Positions 16,261-24,208 of a stretch of 64,000 nucleotides of DNA are shown in pieces. The stretch covers positions 339,384-403,383 of the forward strand of contig CALZJH010000003.1 in NCBI GenBank assembly GCA_945787845.1, written 5' to 3'. This DNA is from an uncultured Woeseiaceae bacterium (GTDB lineage Bacteria > Pseudomonadota > Gammaproteobacteria > Steroidobacterales > Woeseiaceae). The notes beneath the pieces are model-generated. The model did not search any database. It saw only the letters and a list, made by a program, of their open reading frames with translations, and was not told where the DNA came from. Position 1 is the first letter of the stretch, and every line of letters begins with the position of its first letter. Position numbers and translations under genes: made by a program.

Positions 16261-17664
16261 CTACACGAGTGCCTCGAGTTCGGCGAGTGACTGCTCCAGG
16301 TAGTCGATGAGACGCTGGACGCGAGGCACGGTACGCCGGCAGGCGATGATGCCGAAGTCGAGATTGCCGTGGTAACTGACAAACGTGATGTTGAGTGCGA
16401 AGCCGTGGAAGACGGCAGAAACAGGATAAGAGCCGAGCAGGGGCGCGCCGTTCCAGTAGAGCTGTTCCCTGGGGCCCGGAATATTCGAGATGACCGTGCT
16501 CACCGGCGGGAACCAGTCCGCGACGCCCATCATGCTGGCAAGGAACAGCGGCGTCTGCATCAGGGTGGCATACAGGCTGGCTTCCCGGGAAGTGAGTTCA
16601 CCCAGCATCTCTTTGCCGGCGCGTGTCGACTTGGTGATCGTCACAAGCCGGTCCAGGGGATCTTCGTGACGCGTGCCCAGGTCGGCGATGATGTAGCTGA
16701 TCGCGACCGGTGAATCGAAGTCGTCTTTCTGCCGAACCGAAACGGGCACCAGTGCGCGCAACGAATGCTCGGGGAGTTCGTCCTGCGCCTCGAGGTAACG
16801 TCGCAGCGCGCCCGAACACATTGCCAGGACGACATCGTTAATCGTTACGCCGGTGGCCTCACTGACGGCCCGGACACGGTCGATACTCCATGACTGGGCA
16901 ACGAATTCCCGTGAACTCGAGACCTCGGTGTTGATCATAGTGTGCGGTACATGGCGCCACGGTACGGCCAGGCCCTCGCCGATCCCGAGCCACGTTGCCG
17001 CATAACTCTTGATGACTCCCAGCAAATGCGCCGAGGTGTCGAATTGCGCTTTCAGGAATTCCGCCATCGCTTTGAATTCAAAATCGCTTGGTGCGAGTTC
17101 GGCAGAATGGACGGTGCCATGCCGGGCCTTCAGCGCTTCATGGGCTTCCAGCGATAGCGGCGACGGGCCGGGGCTCGCGTTTGGGTCTGTTGAGCAGCCG
17201 CCCTCGGTTAGCCGTACACCGGCAACGCCATCGATCGCCGCATGGTGAATTTTTGTATAGACACCGAAGCGGCGGCCCTTGATACCTTCGATCAGGTGGG
17301 CCTCCCAGAGTGGCTGGCTACGATCGAGCATGGTGGAGTGAAGCCGCGAGACGAGCGAGAACAGCTCGCGATCGCCTCCCGGTTTTGGCAGTGCCGAGTG
17401 CCGAATGTGGTAATCGAGATCCAGGTTCGGTTCGTGCTCCCAGTAGAGCGGGCCGAAGCGTCCCAGCGCGCCGTGCGCCACGCGATGAGCAAACGGCTTG
17501 CGAAGTTCGGTGGTTGAACGATAGGCCTCATGGAGCTGGGTCATGAACTTGTGCTGATGCACGCGCGCCGGAAACTCGAAAATATTCAGGCCGGCAACGT
17601 GCATTGGCGATTCGGGACTTTCCAAGTAGAGGAAGCCCGAATCCAGGAGGTCTATTCTGTCCAC
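16261..17664 (-). CDS. Wax ester synthase/diacylglycerol acyltransferase (WS/DGAT)
   Basis: The protein has 467 residues from a GTG start (17664). The active-site motif HHAAIDG (His140, His141, Asp145) is the HHxxxDG of the family. NDVVLAMCSGALRRYL and STVISNIPGPREQLYW are the other conserved blocks. It transfers fatty acyl groups from acyl-CoA to long-chain alcohols or diacylglycerol to make storage lipids, at the inner membrane surface. It sits between a Baeyer-Villiger-type monooxygenase and HMG-CoA reductase, which points to esters of unusual alcohols, possibly isoprenoid; that is inference. Confidence 0.92.
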   Translation of the reverse strand: MDRIDLLDSGFLYLESPESPMHVAGLNIFEFPARVHQHKFMTQLHEAYRSTTELRKPFAHRVAHGALGRFGPLYWEHEPNLDLDYHIRHSALPKPGGDRELFSLVSRLHSTMLDRSQPLWEAHLIEGIKGRRFGVYTKIHHAAIDGVAGVRLTEGGCSTDPNASPGPSPLSLEAHEALKARHGTVHSAELAPSDFEFKAMAEFLKAQFDTSAHLLGVIKSYAATWLGIGEGLAVPWRHVPHTMINTEVSSSREFVAQSWSIDRVRAVSEATGVTINDVVLAMCSGALRRYLEAQDELPEHSLRALVPVSVRQKDDFDSPVAISYIIADLGTRHEDPLDRLVTITKSTRAGKEMLGELTSREASLYATLMQTPLFLASMMGVADWFPPVSTVISNIPGPREQLYWNGAPLLGSYPVSAVFHGFALNITFVSYHGNLDFGIIACRRTVPRVQRLIDYLEQSLAELEALV

Positions 17665-17733
17665 AGACTGATTTTACCGGAACGCCCTGCTGAATCGAGG
17701 TGACAGGGCATAGGTAGTTTCATCAAAAATGAC

Positions 17734-19203
17734 CTATTTTTTACGGGTGAACCGCAGGCAGCCGTCCTCGATCGGACCCTTGCCGATGACCTTCCTGTCC
17801 AGGGCGTAGTTCTGCGCGTTGCGCCAGGGCGAGACCGTTCCCTGTTTCGGCAGCCGGTGCATTTTTCGCTGGATGTAACCCGATGAAAAACCATCGATCC
17901 AGTCCACGCCGGCCATGTCCTGTTCGTGTTCGCGCAAGCGCGGTGTGCACTGACGCATCCCCGTTTCGGTCATGTGATTGAGCAGGCGGCAGGCATACTC
18001 GGCCGTGAGGTCGGACTTCAGCGTCCACGAGGCGTTGATGTAGCCGAAAGTCGATACGAGGTTCGGCACGCCGGAAAACATCATCGACTTGTACGAAAAC
18101 GTCTTCGAGACGTCGACGGGCTCATCGTCGACGCTGAGTTCCACATCACCGAGTACACGCAGATCGAGCCCGGTGGCCGTAACGATGATGTCGGCCTCGA
18201 GCTGTTCGCCGGATTCGAGGCTTATGCCGTTCTCCGTGAATTCATCAATGGTGTCCGTGACAATGGATGCATGTCCATCGCGGACGGCATGGAAGAAATC
18301 GCCGTTGGGCACAAGACAGAGGCGCTGGTCCCAGACGCCGTAACGGGGCACGAAGTGCTCCTCGAAGTGTTCATAGTTGCCGAGGTCCTTGCGCGCCATC
18401 CTCAAAAGCTTTCTGCGAATAAACTTCGGCGTTGCCTGCGACTGCCAGTAGATGTAGCGCTGGTACTGGATGTTCTTCCAGCGCGTGATGGCATACGCGG
18501 TCTTGTCGGGCAACAGCCAGTTCAGCAGCCGCGCCAGCCAGTCGGTGTCAGGCGCCGAACCCATGTACGTCGGTGAGCGCTGTAGCATGACCACGTGCGC
18601 GGCATCCTTGGCCATCTCCGGCACCAGCGTCACGGCGGTTGCACCCGAACCGACAATGACGACCTTCTTATCACTGTAGTCGAGGTCCTCGGGCCAGTGC
18701 TGCGGATGCACGATCTCGCCCTTGAAGCGGTCGTAGCCTTTGAACTCGGGCAGGTAGCCCTGCTCGTAATTGTAGTAGCCGGCGCACATGAGCAGAAAAT
18801 TACAGCGCAGCGTGACGGCCTCGCCGCTGGCATTGTTTCTTATGTCGAGCGACCAGGTAGCGTCCTCGCTCGACCAGTTCGCAGAGAGCAGGGCATGCTG
18901 ATAGCGAATATGCCGCTCGATGTCGCCCTCGGACGCCGTTTCCCGGATGTACTTCAGAATCGACGGGCCGTCGGCTATCGCCTTGCCTTCCTTCCAGGGT
19001 TTGAAGTTGTAACCGAGCGTGTACATGTCGCTGTCCGAACGGATGCCCGGGTAGCGAAACAGGTCCCAGGTACCCCCCAGGGTGTCGCGTTCTTCGAGGA
19101 TCAGGTAGCTGCGGTCCGGGCACTTGTCCTGCAGGTGCCACGCGGCGCCGATACCGGACAGGCCGGCACCAACAATGACGACATCGACGTACTCAGTAGA
19201 CAT
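17734..19203 (-). CDS. Flavin-containing monooxygenase, Baeyer-Villiger type (EthA-like)
   Basis: The protein has 489 residues. An FAD dinucleotide motif (VVIVGAGLSGIGAAWHLQ) and an NADPH motif (VVIVGSGATAVTLVPEMA) flank the Baeyer-Villiger fingerprint FKGEIVHPQHWPED, close to FxGxxxHxxxWP. GGTWDLFRYPGIRSDSDM is the usual substrate-side block. The overall pattern is close to mycobacterial EthA-type enzymes, which insert oxygen into ketones to give esters. It is the first gene of the four-gene lipid operon; the WS/DGAT start is 69 nt downstream. Confidence 0.9.
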   Translation of the reverse strand: MSTEYVDVVIVGAGLSGIGAAWHLQDKCPDRSYLILEERDTLGGTWDLFRYPGIRSDSDMYTLGYNFKPWKEGKAIADGPSILKYIRETASEGDIERHIRYQHALLSANWSSEDATWSLDIRNNASGEAVTLRCNFLLMCAGYYNYEQGYLPEFKGYDRFKGEIVHPQHWPEDLDYSDKKVVIVGSGATAVTLVPEMAKDAAHVVMLQRSPTYMGSAPDTDWLARLLNWLLPDKTAYAITRWKNIQYQRYIYWQSQATPKFIRRKLLRMARKDLGNYEHFEEHFVPRYGVWDQRLCLVPNGDFFHAVRDGHASIVTDTIDEFTENGISLESGEQLEADIIVTATGLDLRVLGDVELSVDDEPVDVSKTFSYKSMMFSGVPNLVSTFGYINASWTLKSDLTAEYACRLLNHMTETGMRQCTPRLREHEQDMAGVDWIDGFSSGYIQRKMHRLPKQGTVSPWRNAQNYALDRKVIGKGPIEDGCLRFTRKK

Positions 19204-19309
19204 GCTTTACAGCATCCCATATTCACGCGCCGGTCGCGACGCGCTGCGTCCGGCCGCGAGGGAATTGTGAACATTTGTGTCGGCGCCATCGGCAGCCGGT
19301 AACCGTCCC

Positions 19310-19315
19310 TATAAT
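19310..19315 (+). promoter_or_regulatory. TATAAT -10 element upstream of the OmpA-like gene
   Basis: A consensus -10 lies 30 bp before the ATG at 19345. The -35 position (CATCGG) is poor. It probably drives the OmpA-like/HhH gene pair. Confidence 0.4.
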
Positions 19316-19344
19316 GCCGGGCACTTTACAGTGGAACTCGGATC

Positions 19345-20226
19345 ATGGCGGCAAATACACGCTCAAGCTCAACGACAACGACGACGTCGACCACGACGAT
19401 GAAGCGCTTCTGGCGTCGCACCGACGTGCGGCGACCTTGGTGGCCCTGGGGCCTGTTGCCGCTGCTCGGCTTGCTGTTCCTCTACTTGTTTGGTGCGTTG
19501 GTTACGGCGCCGGCAATCGAGGCCGAGGTCAGACAGGGTGTCTACACGACCCTGGAGAACGCAGGCGCATCGGCCGAGCGGCTTACCGCGGACGGCCAGG
19601 CCGTCACAGGACGCATCGGCGCGGACGGGCCCGACGAAGTGCTGCTGGAAGCCCTTGCCGGGTCGACGATCTGTGCCACGTGGGCGGGAGAGCTGGAGTG
19701 TCCGCTCGAGGTTGATCTCGAACGCGCCCACGTCGAGAGTGTCGCGGCAGAGGCGGCAATCTCGCCGGCTGCGGCCGTCGCGCACGAGGTGGCTATTCCC
19801 GATGAGGAAGTCGCGGAGCTCGTGGAATCTGCAGTGCTCAACGATCCGCAGGCCGCGCGCGAGGCGTGCAACGAGGCTCTGCGTGACGCGCTATCGGGCA
19901 CGAGGGTTCAGTTTCGCACCGCGAGTGCCGACATCGATTCGACCAGCGAAGCGTTGCTGCAACGCCTCGCCGTCGTCGCGAACGAATGTCCCGGCAATCT
20001 CACTATCGAAGGTCACACGGACGGTCAGGGCGATGCCGACATGAACCAGATGCTGAGCCAGGCGCGCGCAAATTCAGTTCGAGATGCGCTCGCCGGACTC
20101 GGTGTCGACAGCGCCCGAATGCGCGCCGTCGGCTACGGCGAGTCGCGGCCCGTCGCCGACAACACGACGGCCGAAGGCCGTGCCACTAACCGCCGCATCG
20201 CTATTTCAGTCGACGCTAACGAATAA
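19345..20226 (+). CDS. OmpA-family peptidoglycan-binding membrane protein
   Basis: The protein has 293 residues. A Ser/Thr-rich N-terminus is followed by a basic patch and one span (about 34-57). A BON-like segment comes next (EVRQGVYTTLENAG...). An OmpA C-terminal domain (about 190-290) shows LTIEGHTDGQGDADMNQMLS, ARANSVRDALAGLGV and GESRPVADNTTAEGRATNRR, the peptidoglycan-contacting motifs. It should tether the inner membrane or envelope to the cell wall. An HhH protein gene follows after 47 nt and is probably co-transcribed. Confidence 0.85.
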   Translation: MAANTRSSSTTTTTSTTTMKRFWRRTDVRRPWWPWGLLPLLGLLFLYLFGALVTAPAIEAEVRQGVYTTLENAGASAERLTADGQAVTGRIGADGPDEVLLEALAGSTICATWAGELECPLEVDLERAHVESVAAEAAISPAAAVAHEVAIPDEEVAELVESAVLNDPQAAREACNEALRDALSGTRVQFRTASADIDSTSEALLQRLAVVANECPGNLTIEGHTDGQGDADMNQMLSQARANSVRDALAGLGVDSARMRAVGYGESRPVADNTTAEGRATNRRIAISVDANE

Positions 20227-20273
20227 CACCCGCATTGCTGCGAACGAGTCGATCGCAAACCGAGGGAAAGACA

Positions 20274-21023
20274 ATGATTTATCTGCTTGCTAAATTCACA
20301 CTGCTGTTTTTGCTGGCCGCTGTGCTCGGCTTCGTGCTGGGCTACTGGTGGTCAAAACGCCGCATGGTTGACGTAACGGAATCCTATGAAGACCTGCGCA
20401 AGGCGACGGAGCGTACCGACGAGTCGCAATGGGAACGCCTCTGGAGCCGCCTTGACGCTTTTCCCAAGCCGAAAGAGCCGGACCTGTCGCCGGTAGAAAC
20501 ACGCATCGACTCCCTGGCAGGCAAGATCGCGGACATTCCCAGACCACCTGCACCGCAAACGGTTGACCTGCGACCGCTACATACAGAGCTGTCATCCGTT
20601 AACGAGCGAATCGCCCGGATACCCAGTGTCGACCTGCAGCCGATTGGCAAGCGGCTGGACAATGTCGAAACTGAACTCGCCCGCCTTGGCAAGCGGCTGT
20701 CTGCGGCACCGAAACAGCCGCAACCAAAGGCGGCCGTGGCAGCGAAGCCGAAGACGGAAGGGCCGAGGCTTCTGCGTTCGGCCGACTACGGCAAGAAGGA
20801 TGACCTCAAGCGCATCTCGGGCGTCGGCCCGAAGCTCGAACGGCTTTTGAACCAGAACGGTATCTACTACTTCTGGCAGATTGCGTCGTGGTCGCCCAAA
20901 GACGTGACCCTCATCGACGAGAAGCTCGACGTATTCAGGGGGCGAATTTCACGAGATGACTGGGTGGCGCAAGCCGGGACGCTGAAGCAGGCGCCGGATG
21001 CGGCGCGCATGCCCAAGGGCTAG
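20274..21023 (+). CDS. Membrane-anchored helix-hairpin-helix protein
   Basis: The protein has 249 residues starting at ATG 20274 with GAGGGAAAGACA upstream. One N-terminal span (about 5-25) precedes helical and Pro-rich segments with repeated DLxPxxxRLDxVE-like heptads. The C-terminal domain (about 175-235) has DDLKRISGVGPKLERLLNQN and IYYFWQIASWSPKDVTLID. This is the HhH-type module found in many proteobacterial membrane proteins labelled predicted 5' DNA nuclease/DUF4332-like. DNA binding is inferred from the fold only. It sits with an OmpA-like partner. Confidence 0.75.
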   Translation: MIYLLAKFTLLFLLAAVLGFVLGYWWSKRRMVDVTESYEDLRKATERTDESQWERLWSRLDAFPKPKEPDLSPVETRIDSLAGKIADIPRPPAPQTVDLRPLHTELSSVNERIARIPSVDLQPIGKRLDNVETELARLGKRLSAAPKQPQPKAAVAAKPKTEGPRLLRSADYGKKDDLKRISGVGPKLERLLNQNGIYYFWQIASWSPKDVTLIDEKLDVFRGRISRDDWVAQAGTLKQAPDAARMPKG

Positions 21024-21093
21024 TCTCGTCTGATTGCCTCGATCGTACGAGCCTGCGCCGGTCGGGGCGCAATGCAGTAACATGGCGTGACCC

Positions 21094-21903
21094 ATGACCG
21101 ACCTCACGAACAAGACAGTCCTGATAACCGGTGCCGGCGGTGGCTTCGGCCTGCAGATGGTGCGCCAGTTTCGTGCCGCGGGCGCGAAGCTGATCCTTAC
21201 GGACGTCAGTGACCAGGCGCTGCAGGCTGCGGTTGACGATGCCGGTGACGATCTGATCGCTTCGTGTGCCGCAGACCTGGCCTCGGAAGAGGGCTGCCGC
21301 GCAATCGTCGAAACCTGCACGTCACTCGACATGGTGCCGGATATTCTCGTCAACAATGCCGGCATCGCCGTCGCCGGGCGACTCGATCACGTGCCACGGG
21401 AGCACTGGGAAACCCTGATGCAGCTCAACCTGCTGGCGCCGATGCGGCTTACCAACAGCTTTCTTCCCGGCATGGTCGAGCGCGGGAGCGGGCATATCGT
21501 CAACACCTCGTCGGTCGCGGGCTGGATGGGCGCGAAAGGCATGTCTTCATACTGCGCATCGAAGTTCGGGCTGCGCGGCTTCGGTGAAACGCTGGCTGCG
21601 GACCTGCGGGATACGGGTGTTCATGTGACCAACGTGTACCCGTCCTTCAGCCGGACGCCGATCCTCGACTCGCCGCAACACGGCTACGAGCAGCGCAGGG
21701 TGGTACCTGAATATCTGCTCTCGGAACCGGCCGATGTCGTTGCCCGGGTGCTGGCCGGTGTCCGGCGCAATCGGCTGCACGTGTTTCCGGACAAGTATGC
21801 GCGGATTACGCACTACCTCATTCGGTTTGCACCCTGGCTCCTGCGGCGCATGGAGCGCCGCCTGCAGGCCGCGGCGATCGAGGCGGGCAAGACGGCAGAC
21901 TGA
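21094..21903 (+). CDS. Short-chain dehydrogenase/reductase
   Basis: The protein has 269 residues. The cofactor motif is TGAGGGFG (residues 12-19), NNAG is at 87-90, and the catalytic residues are Ser139/Ser140, Tyr153 and Lys157 in SSYCASK. This is a classical SDR acting on an unknown carbonyl or hydroxyl substrate with NAD(P)H. The start at 21094 has no strong ribosome binding site. The stop codon TGA is part of a tRNA-Phe-like dispersed repeat that begins inside the last codons. Confidence 0.9.
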   Translation: MTDLTNKTVLITGAGGGFGLQMVRQFRAAGAKLILTDVSDQALQAAVDDAGDDLIASCAADLASEEGCRAIVETCTSLDMVPDILVNNAGIAVAGRLDHVPREHWETLMQLNLLAPMRLTNSFLPGMVERGSGHIVNTSSVAGWMGAKGMSSYCASKFGLRGFGETLAADLRDTGVHVTNVYPSFSRTPILDSPQHGYEQRRVVPEYLLSEPADVVARVLAGVRRNRLHVFPDKYARITHYLIRFAPWLLRRMERRLQAAAIEAGKTAD

Positions 21904-21946
21904 CAATCCTCGTGTCGGCAGTTCACCCGAGGCGCGAAGCGCGGAC
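21895..21946 (+). repeat. tRNA-Phe-like 3'-half fragment, copy 1
   Basis: These 52 nt match copy 2 (30941-30992) at 46 of 52 positions. The element resembles the anticodon arm, variable loop and 5' T-arm of tRNA-Phe (TGACAATCCTCGTGTCGGCA here), then departs from a tRNA into a GC-rich GAGGCGCGAAGCGC tail. It begins inside the end of the SDR gene and supplies its stop codon. Confidence 0.6.
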
Positions 21947-22029
21947 GGGTGAGAAATCTTTTCGTAACTCCCTGCTAAACTGTGTAACAGCCCCATCAAG
22001 AATTACACACAAGAATTGGGAGGCAGAGC

Positions 22030-23100
22030 ATGATCGATCTAAATCGTACCCTGAGCCTTGTCAAAGGTGGGATCTTCGATCCCGAGAAGACCTGGCGCGA
22101 CTACCTGCCCGAAGCGGAGAGCTGGCAAAAGACGGCTTTCTTGTTAACCGGGCCGCTCATTCTTCTCGCAGCGGTAGCCGCATACCTGATCGGTTTTCTC
22201 GGCAGCGATGTGTCCATGTTTGGACGCTTCCGTCCGACGATCGTCTCGACCCTCATGACAGTGGTCAGTTCGGCCATTGTCGCCGTCGCCGTTGCGTGGG
22301 TGGTCAGTGCTCTTTCCGGCGCGTTCGGCGGCAAGAGCGGTTTCGGCCTCGGGCTGGCGGCCACGACGTTTGCGTTCATTCCGGGCTACGTCGGGCAGGC
22401 CATCGTCTGGCTTCCCTGGATAGGGGGATTGCTGTCCCTTGGGCTGTTCATATACGCGCTCGTGCTTCTTTGGAAGGCGATACCCATATTCCTGGCCGTC
22501 CCTGAAGGCAAGCGCGTCGGTCACTACATCCTTTCCCTCGTCGCATCGATTGCGGCGATATTGATATTTTCGATGACGATTGGCCGATTCATCGGGCCTA
22601 CCGTCACCGCGCCGTCGTTGAGCGAGATGTCGGACGCTTCGGATCGCGACGGCGGTTCAGGGGGCGGCCTGTATGACGGACTCGCGAGGCAGGCCGAGCT
22701 GATGGCCGCGGCCGAAGAAGATCGCTACGATCCGCCGTCGGACGGCCGGCTGAGCGAAGACCAGGTGCGCGAGTTCATTCGCGTAATGGACCGCTCCGAA
22801 GAGCTGCAACAGCGGAAGATGAAAAAGATGGAAGAGCTTGCCGAAAAAGCCGACCGCAATGAAGATGTTTCGCTTCGCGATATCGGCGCGATGATGGGCG
22901 GCATGAGCGAAGTGGCTGGCCTGCCTACCTCAGAGATCGAAGTGGTCAAGTCGGCGGGCGGTAACTGGGCCGAGCACCAATGGGTCCGGGAGTCGCTGCG
23001 CACCGCCTGGGTGCAGAAAGACGGCAACGACACGATCGCGCACAACTATGCGCTGTATCAGGAGTTCGAAGAAGCGCTCGACGCCTACATAGCCTATTGA
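22030..23100 (+). CDS. Yip1-domain-like membrane protein
   Basis: The protein has 356 residues. GGGAGGCAGAGC precedes the ATG. Residues 1-35 (KGGIFDPEKTWRDYLPEA) and five spans (about 38-205) match the bacterial Yip1/DUF1282-like family. A soluble C-terminal half (about 215-356) is rich in Glu, Lys and Met with a coiled-coil look and has no recognised domain. The role of bacterial Yip1 proteins is unknown. A -10-like TAAACT lies upstream. Confidence 0.72.
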   Translation: MIDLNRTLSLVKGGIFDPEKTWRDYLPEAESWQKTAFLLTGPLILLAAVAAYLIGFLGSDVSMFGRFRPTIVSTLMTVVSSAIVAVAVAWVVSALSGAFGGKSGFGLGLAATTFAFIPGYVGQAIVWLPWIGGLLSLGLFIYALVLLWKAIPIFLAVPEGKRVGHYILSLVASIAAILIFSMTIGRFIGPTVTAPSLSEMSDASDRDGGSGGGLYDGLARQAELMAAAEEDRYDPPSDGRLSEDQVREFIRVMDRSEELQQRKMKKMEELAEKADRNEDVSLRDIGAMMGGMSEVAGLPTSEIEVVKSAGGNWAEHQWVRESLRTAWVQKDGNDTIAHNYALYQEFEEALDAYIAY

Positions 23101-23239
23101 AGCCGGCCCGAGGGATTGCTATGCACACCAGTTCACTAATCCTGGCTCTACTGAACCAGACGGTGCAGCTGCCTGATCCGCTTGCGCCAGCTAGCAGCAG
23201 GGAGGAGACTTACAGTAATTTCCTTCCCGGATTTTTTCG

Positions 23240-24070
23240 ATGGAACTCGTTGTTTTTGACCTTGATGGCACGCTCCTCAATCGTGAATCGGTGATCTCCG
23301 AATACACGAGAGAGACGCTGCGGCTCCTCGACGAACGCGACATTGCCTACACGGTCGCCACCGGACGCACGCTTCACGGCGCGCGTGCGATTCTCGAGGG
23401 CCACGCTTTTCAGCTGCCACAGGCCTACAAGAACGGCGTAATGATCTGGCATCCGGATTCGAAGCGCATTTCGAGCGGTGCTACGCTGACGCCGGACGAG
23501 CTGGACAAGGTCGTCCTCGCCTGCCTGGGGCAGGGCGTTACGCCTTTCGTCTTTACGCTCGACGAAGATGACGAGAGCACCGTGTACCATCCCCCGGTGT
23601 TGTCGAATGTCGAGCGCAAACTCGTACGCAGCATCAGCATCCAGGAACACAAGCGGGTGTCTGCACTCGATGCGCTGCCCGCGGATGCAACGGTTACACA
23701 CGTCAACTCTATCGGTGATGGCGAAGCCATCAAGGCCGTGCTTCGCAGCGTCAATGATGAGCCGAACCTGGTGGCTTACTCCGGAATCGCACTGGAGGGA
23801 CAACAGTGGCGCTGGCTCGACGTCCACCACAGCGACGCCAGCAAGGGCGGCGCCATCAAGACGATGAAGCGGCTGCTCGGCCTCGAGCGCGTGATCTGCT
23901 TCGGCGACAGCGACAACGACCTCAGTATGTTCGAGGTGGCCGATGAAAGCTACGCGCCGGCCAACGCCAACGACAACATCAAGTCGGCCGCCACGGCGGT
24001 TATCGGCCACCACGACGACGAGGGCATCGCACACTTCCTGCGCGAACGCTTTGCGCTCGACGCGCAATAA
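23240..24070 (+). CDS. Cof-type HAD-superfamily phosphatase
   Basis: The protein has 276 residues. HAD motif I is VVFDLDGTLL (Asp7, Asp9), motif II is in TVATGRT, motif III lysine is in SDASKGGAIK and motif IV is GDSDNDLSMF. The order and the C2 cap between motifs II and III fit the Cof/YbiV type, which dephosphorylates sugar phosphates or flavin-related compounds. The 139-bp gap before it shows no gene. Confidence 0.9.
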   Translation: MELVVFDLDGTLLNRESVISEYTRETLRLLDERDIAYTVATGRTLHGARAILEGHAFQLPQAYKNGVMIWHPDSKRISSGATLTPDELDKVVLACLGQGVTPFVFTLDEDDESTVYHPPVLSNVERKLVRSISIQEHKRVSALDALPADATVTHVNSIGDGEAIKAVLRSVNDEPNLVAYSGIALEGQQWRWLDVHHSDASKGGAIKTMKRLLGLERVICFGDSDNDLSMFEVADESYAPANANDNIKSAATAVIGHHDDEGIAHFLRERFALDAQ

Positions 24071-24208
24071 GTTTTCTGAGTCGTTAAGCGGGTTTTAGTC
24101 TAAGGCGGACCCCCCGGCACTGGCGTCAGCTCGAGATCGATTCTGACCTGGCCAGCATCCAGCGCGTCTAACTCTGATGCTAGAATTAGTGGTGAGGGTG
24201 ACGGAAAT

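Noticed and set aside
21547..21999. Minus-strand frames at 21547-21999 and 30875-31072 sharing an SALRASxELPTRG peptide
   Set aside because: The shared peptide is simply the translation of the tRNA-like repeat copies in reverse. Neither frame has other gene-like features.
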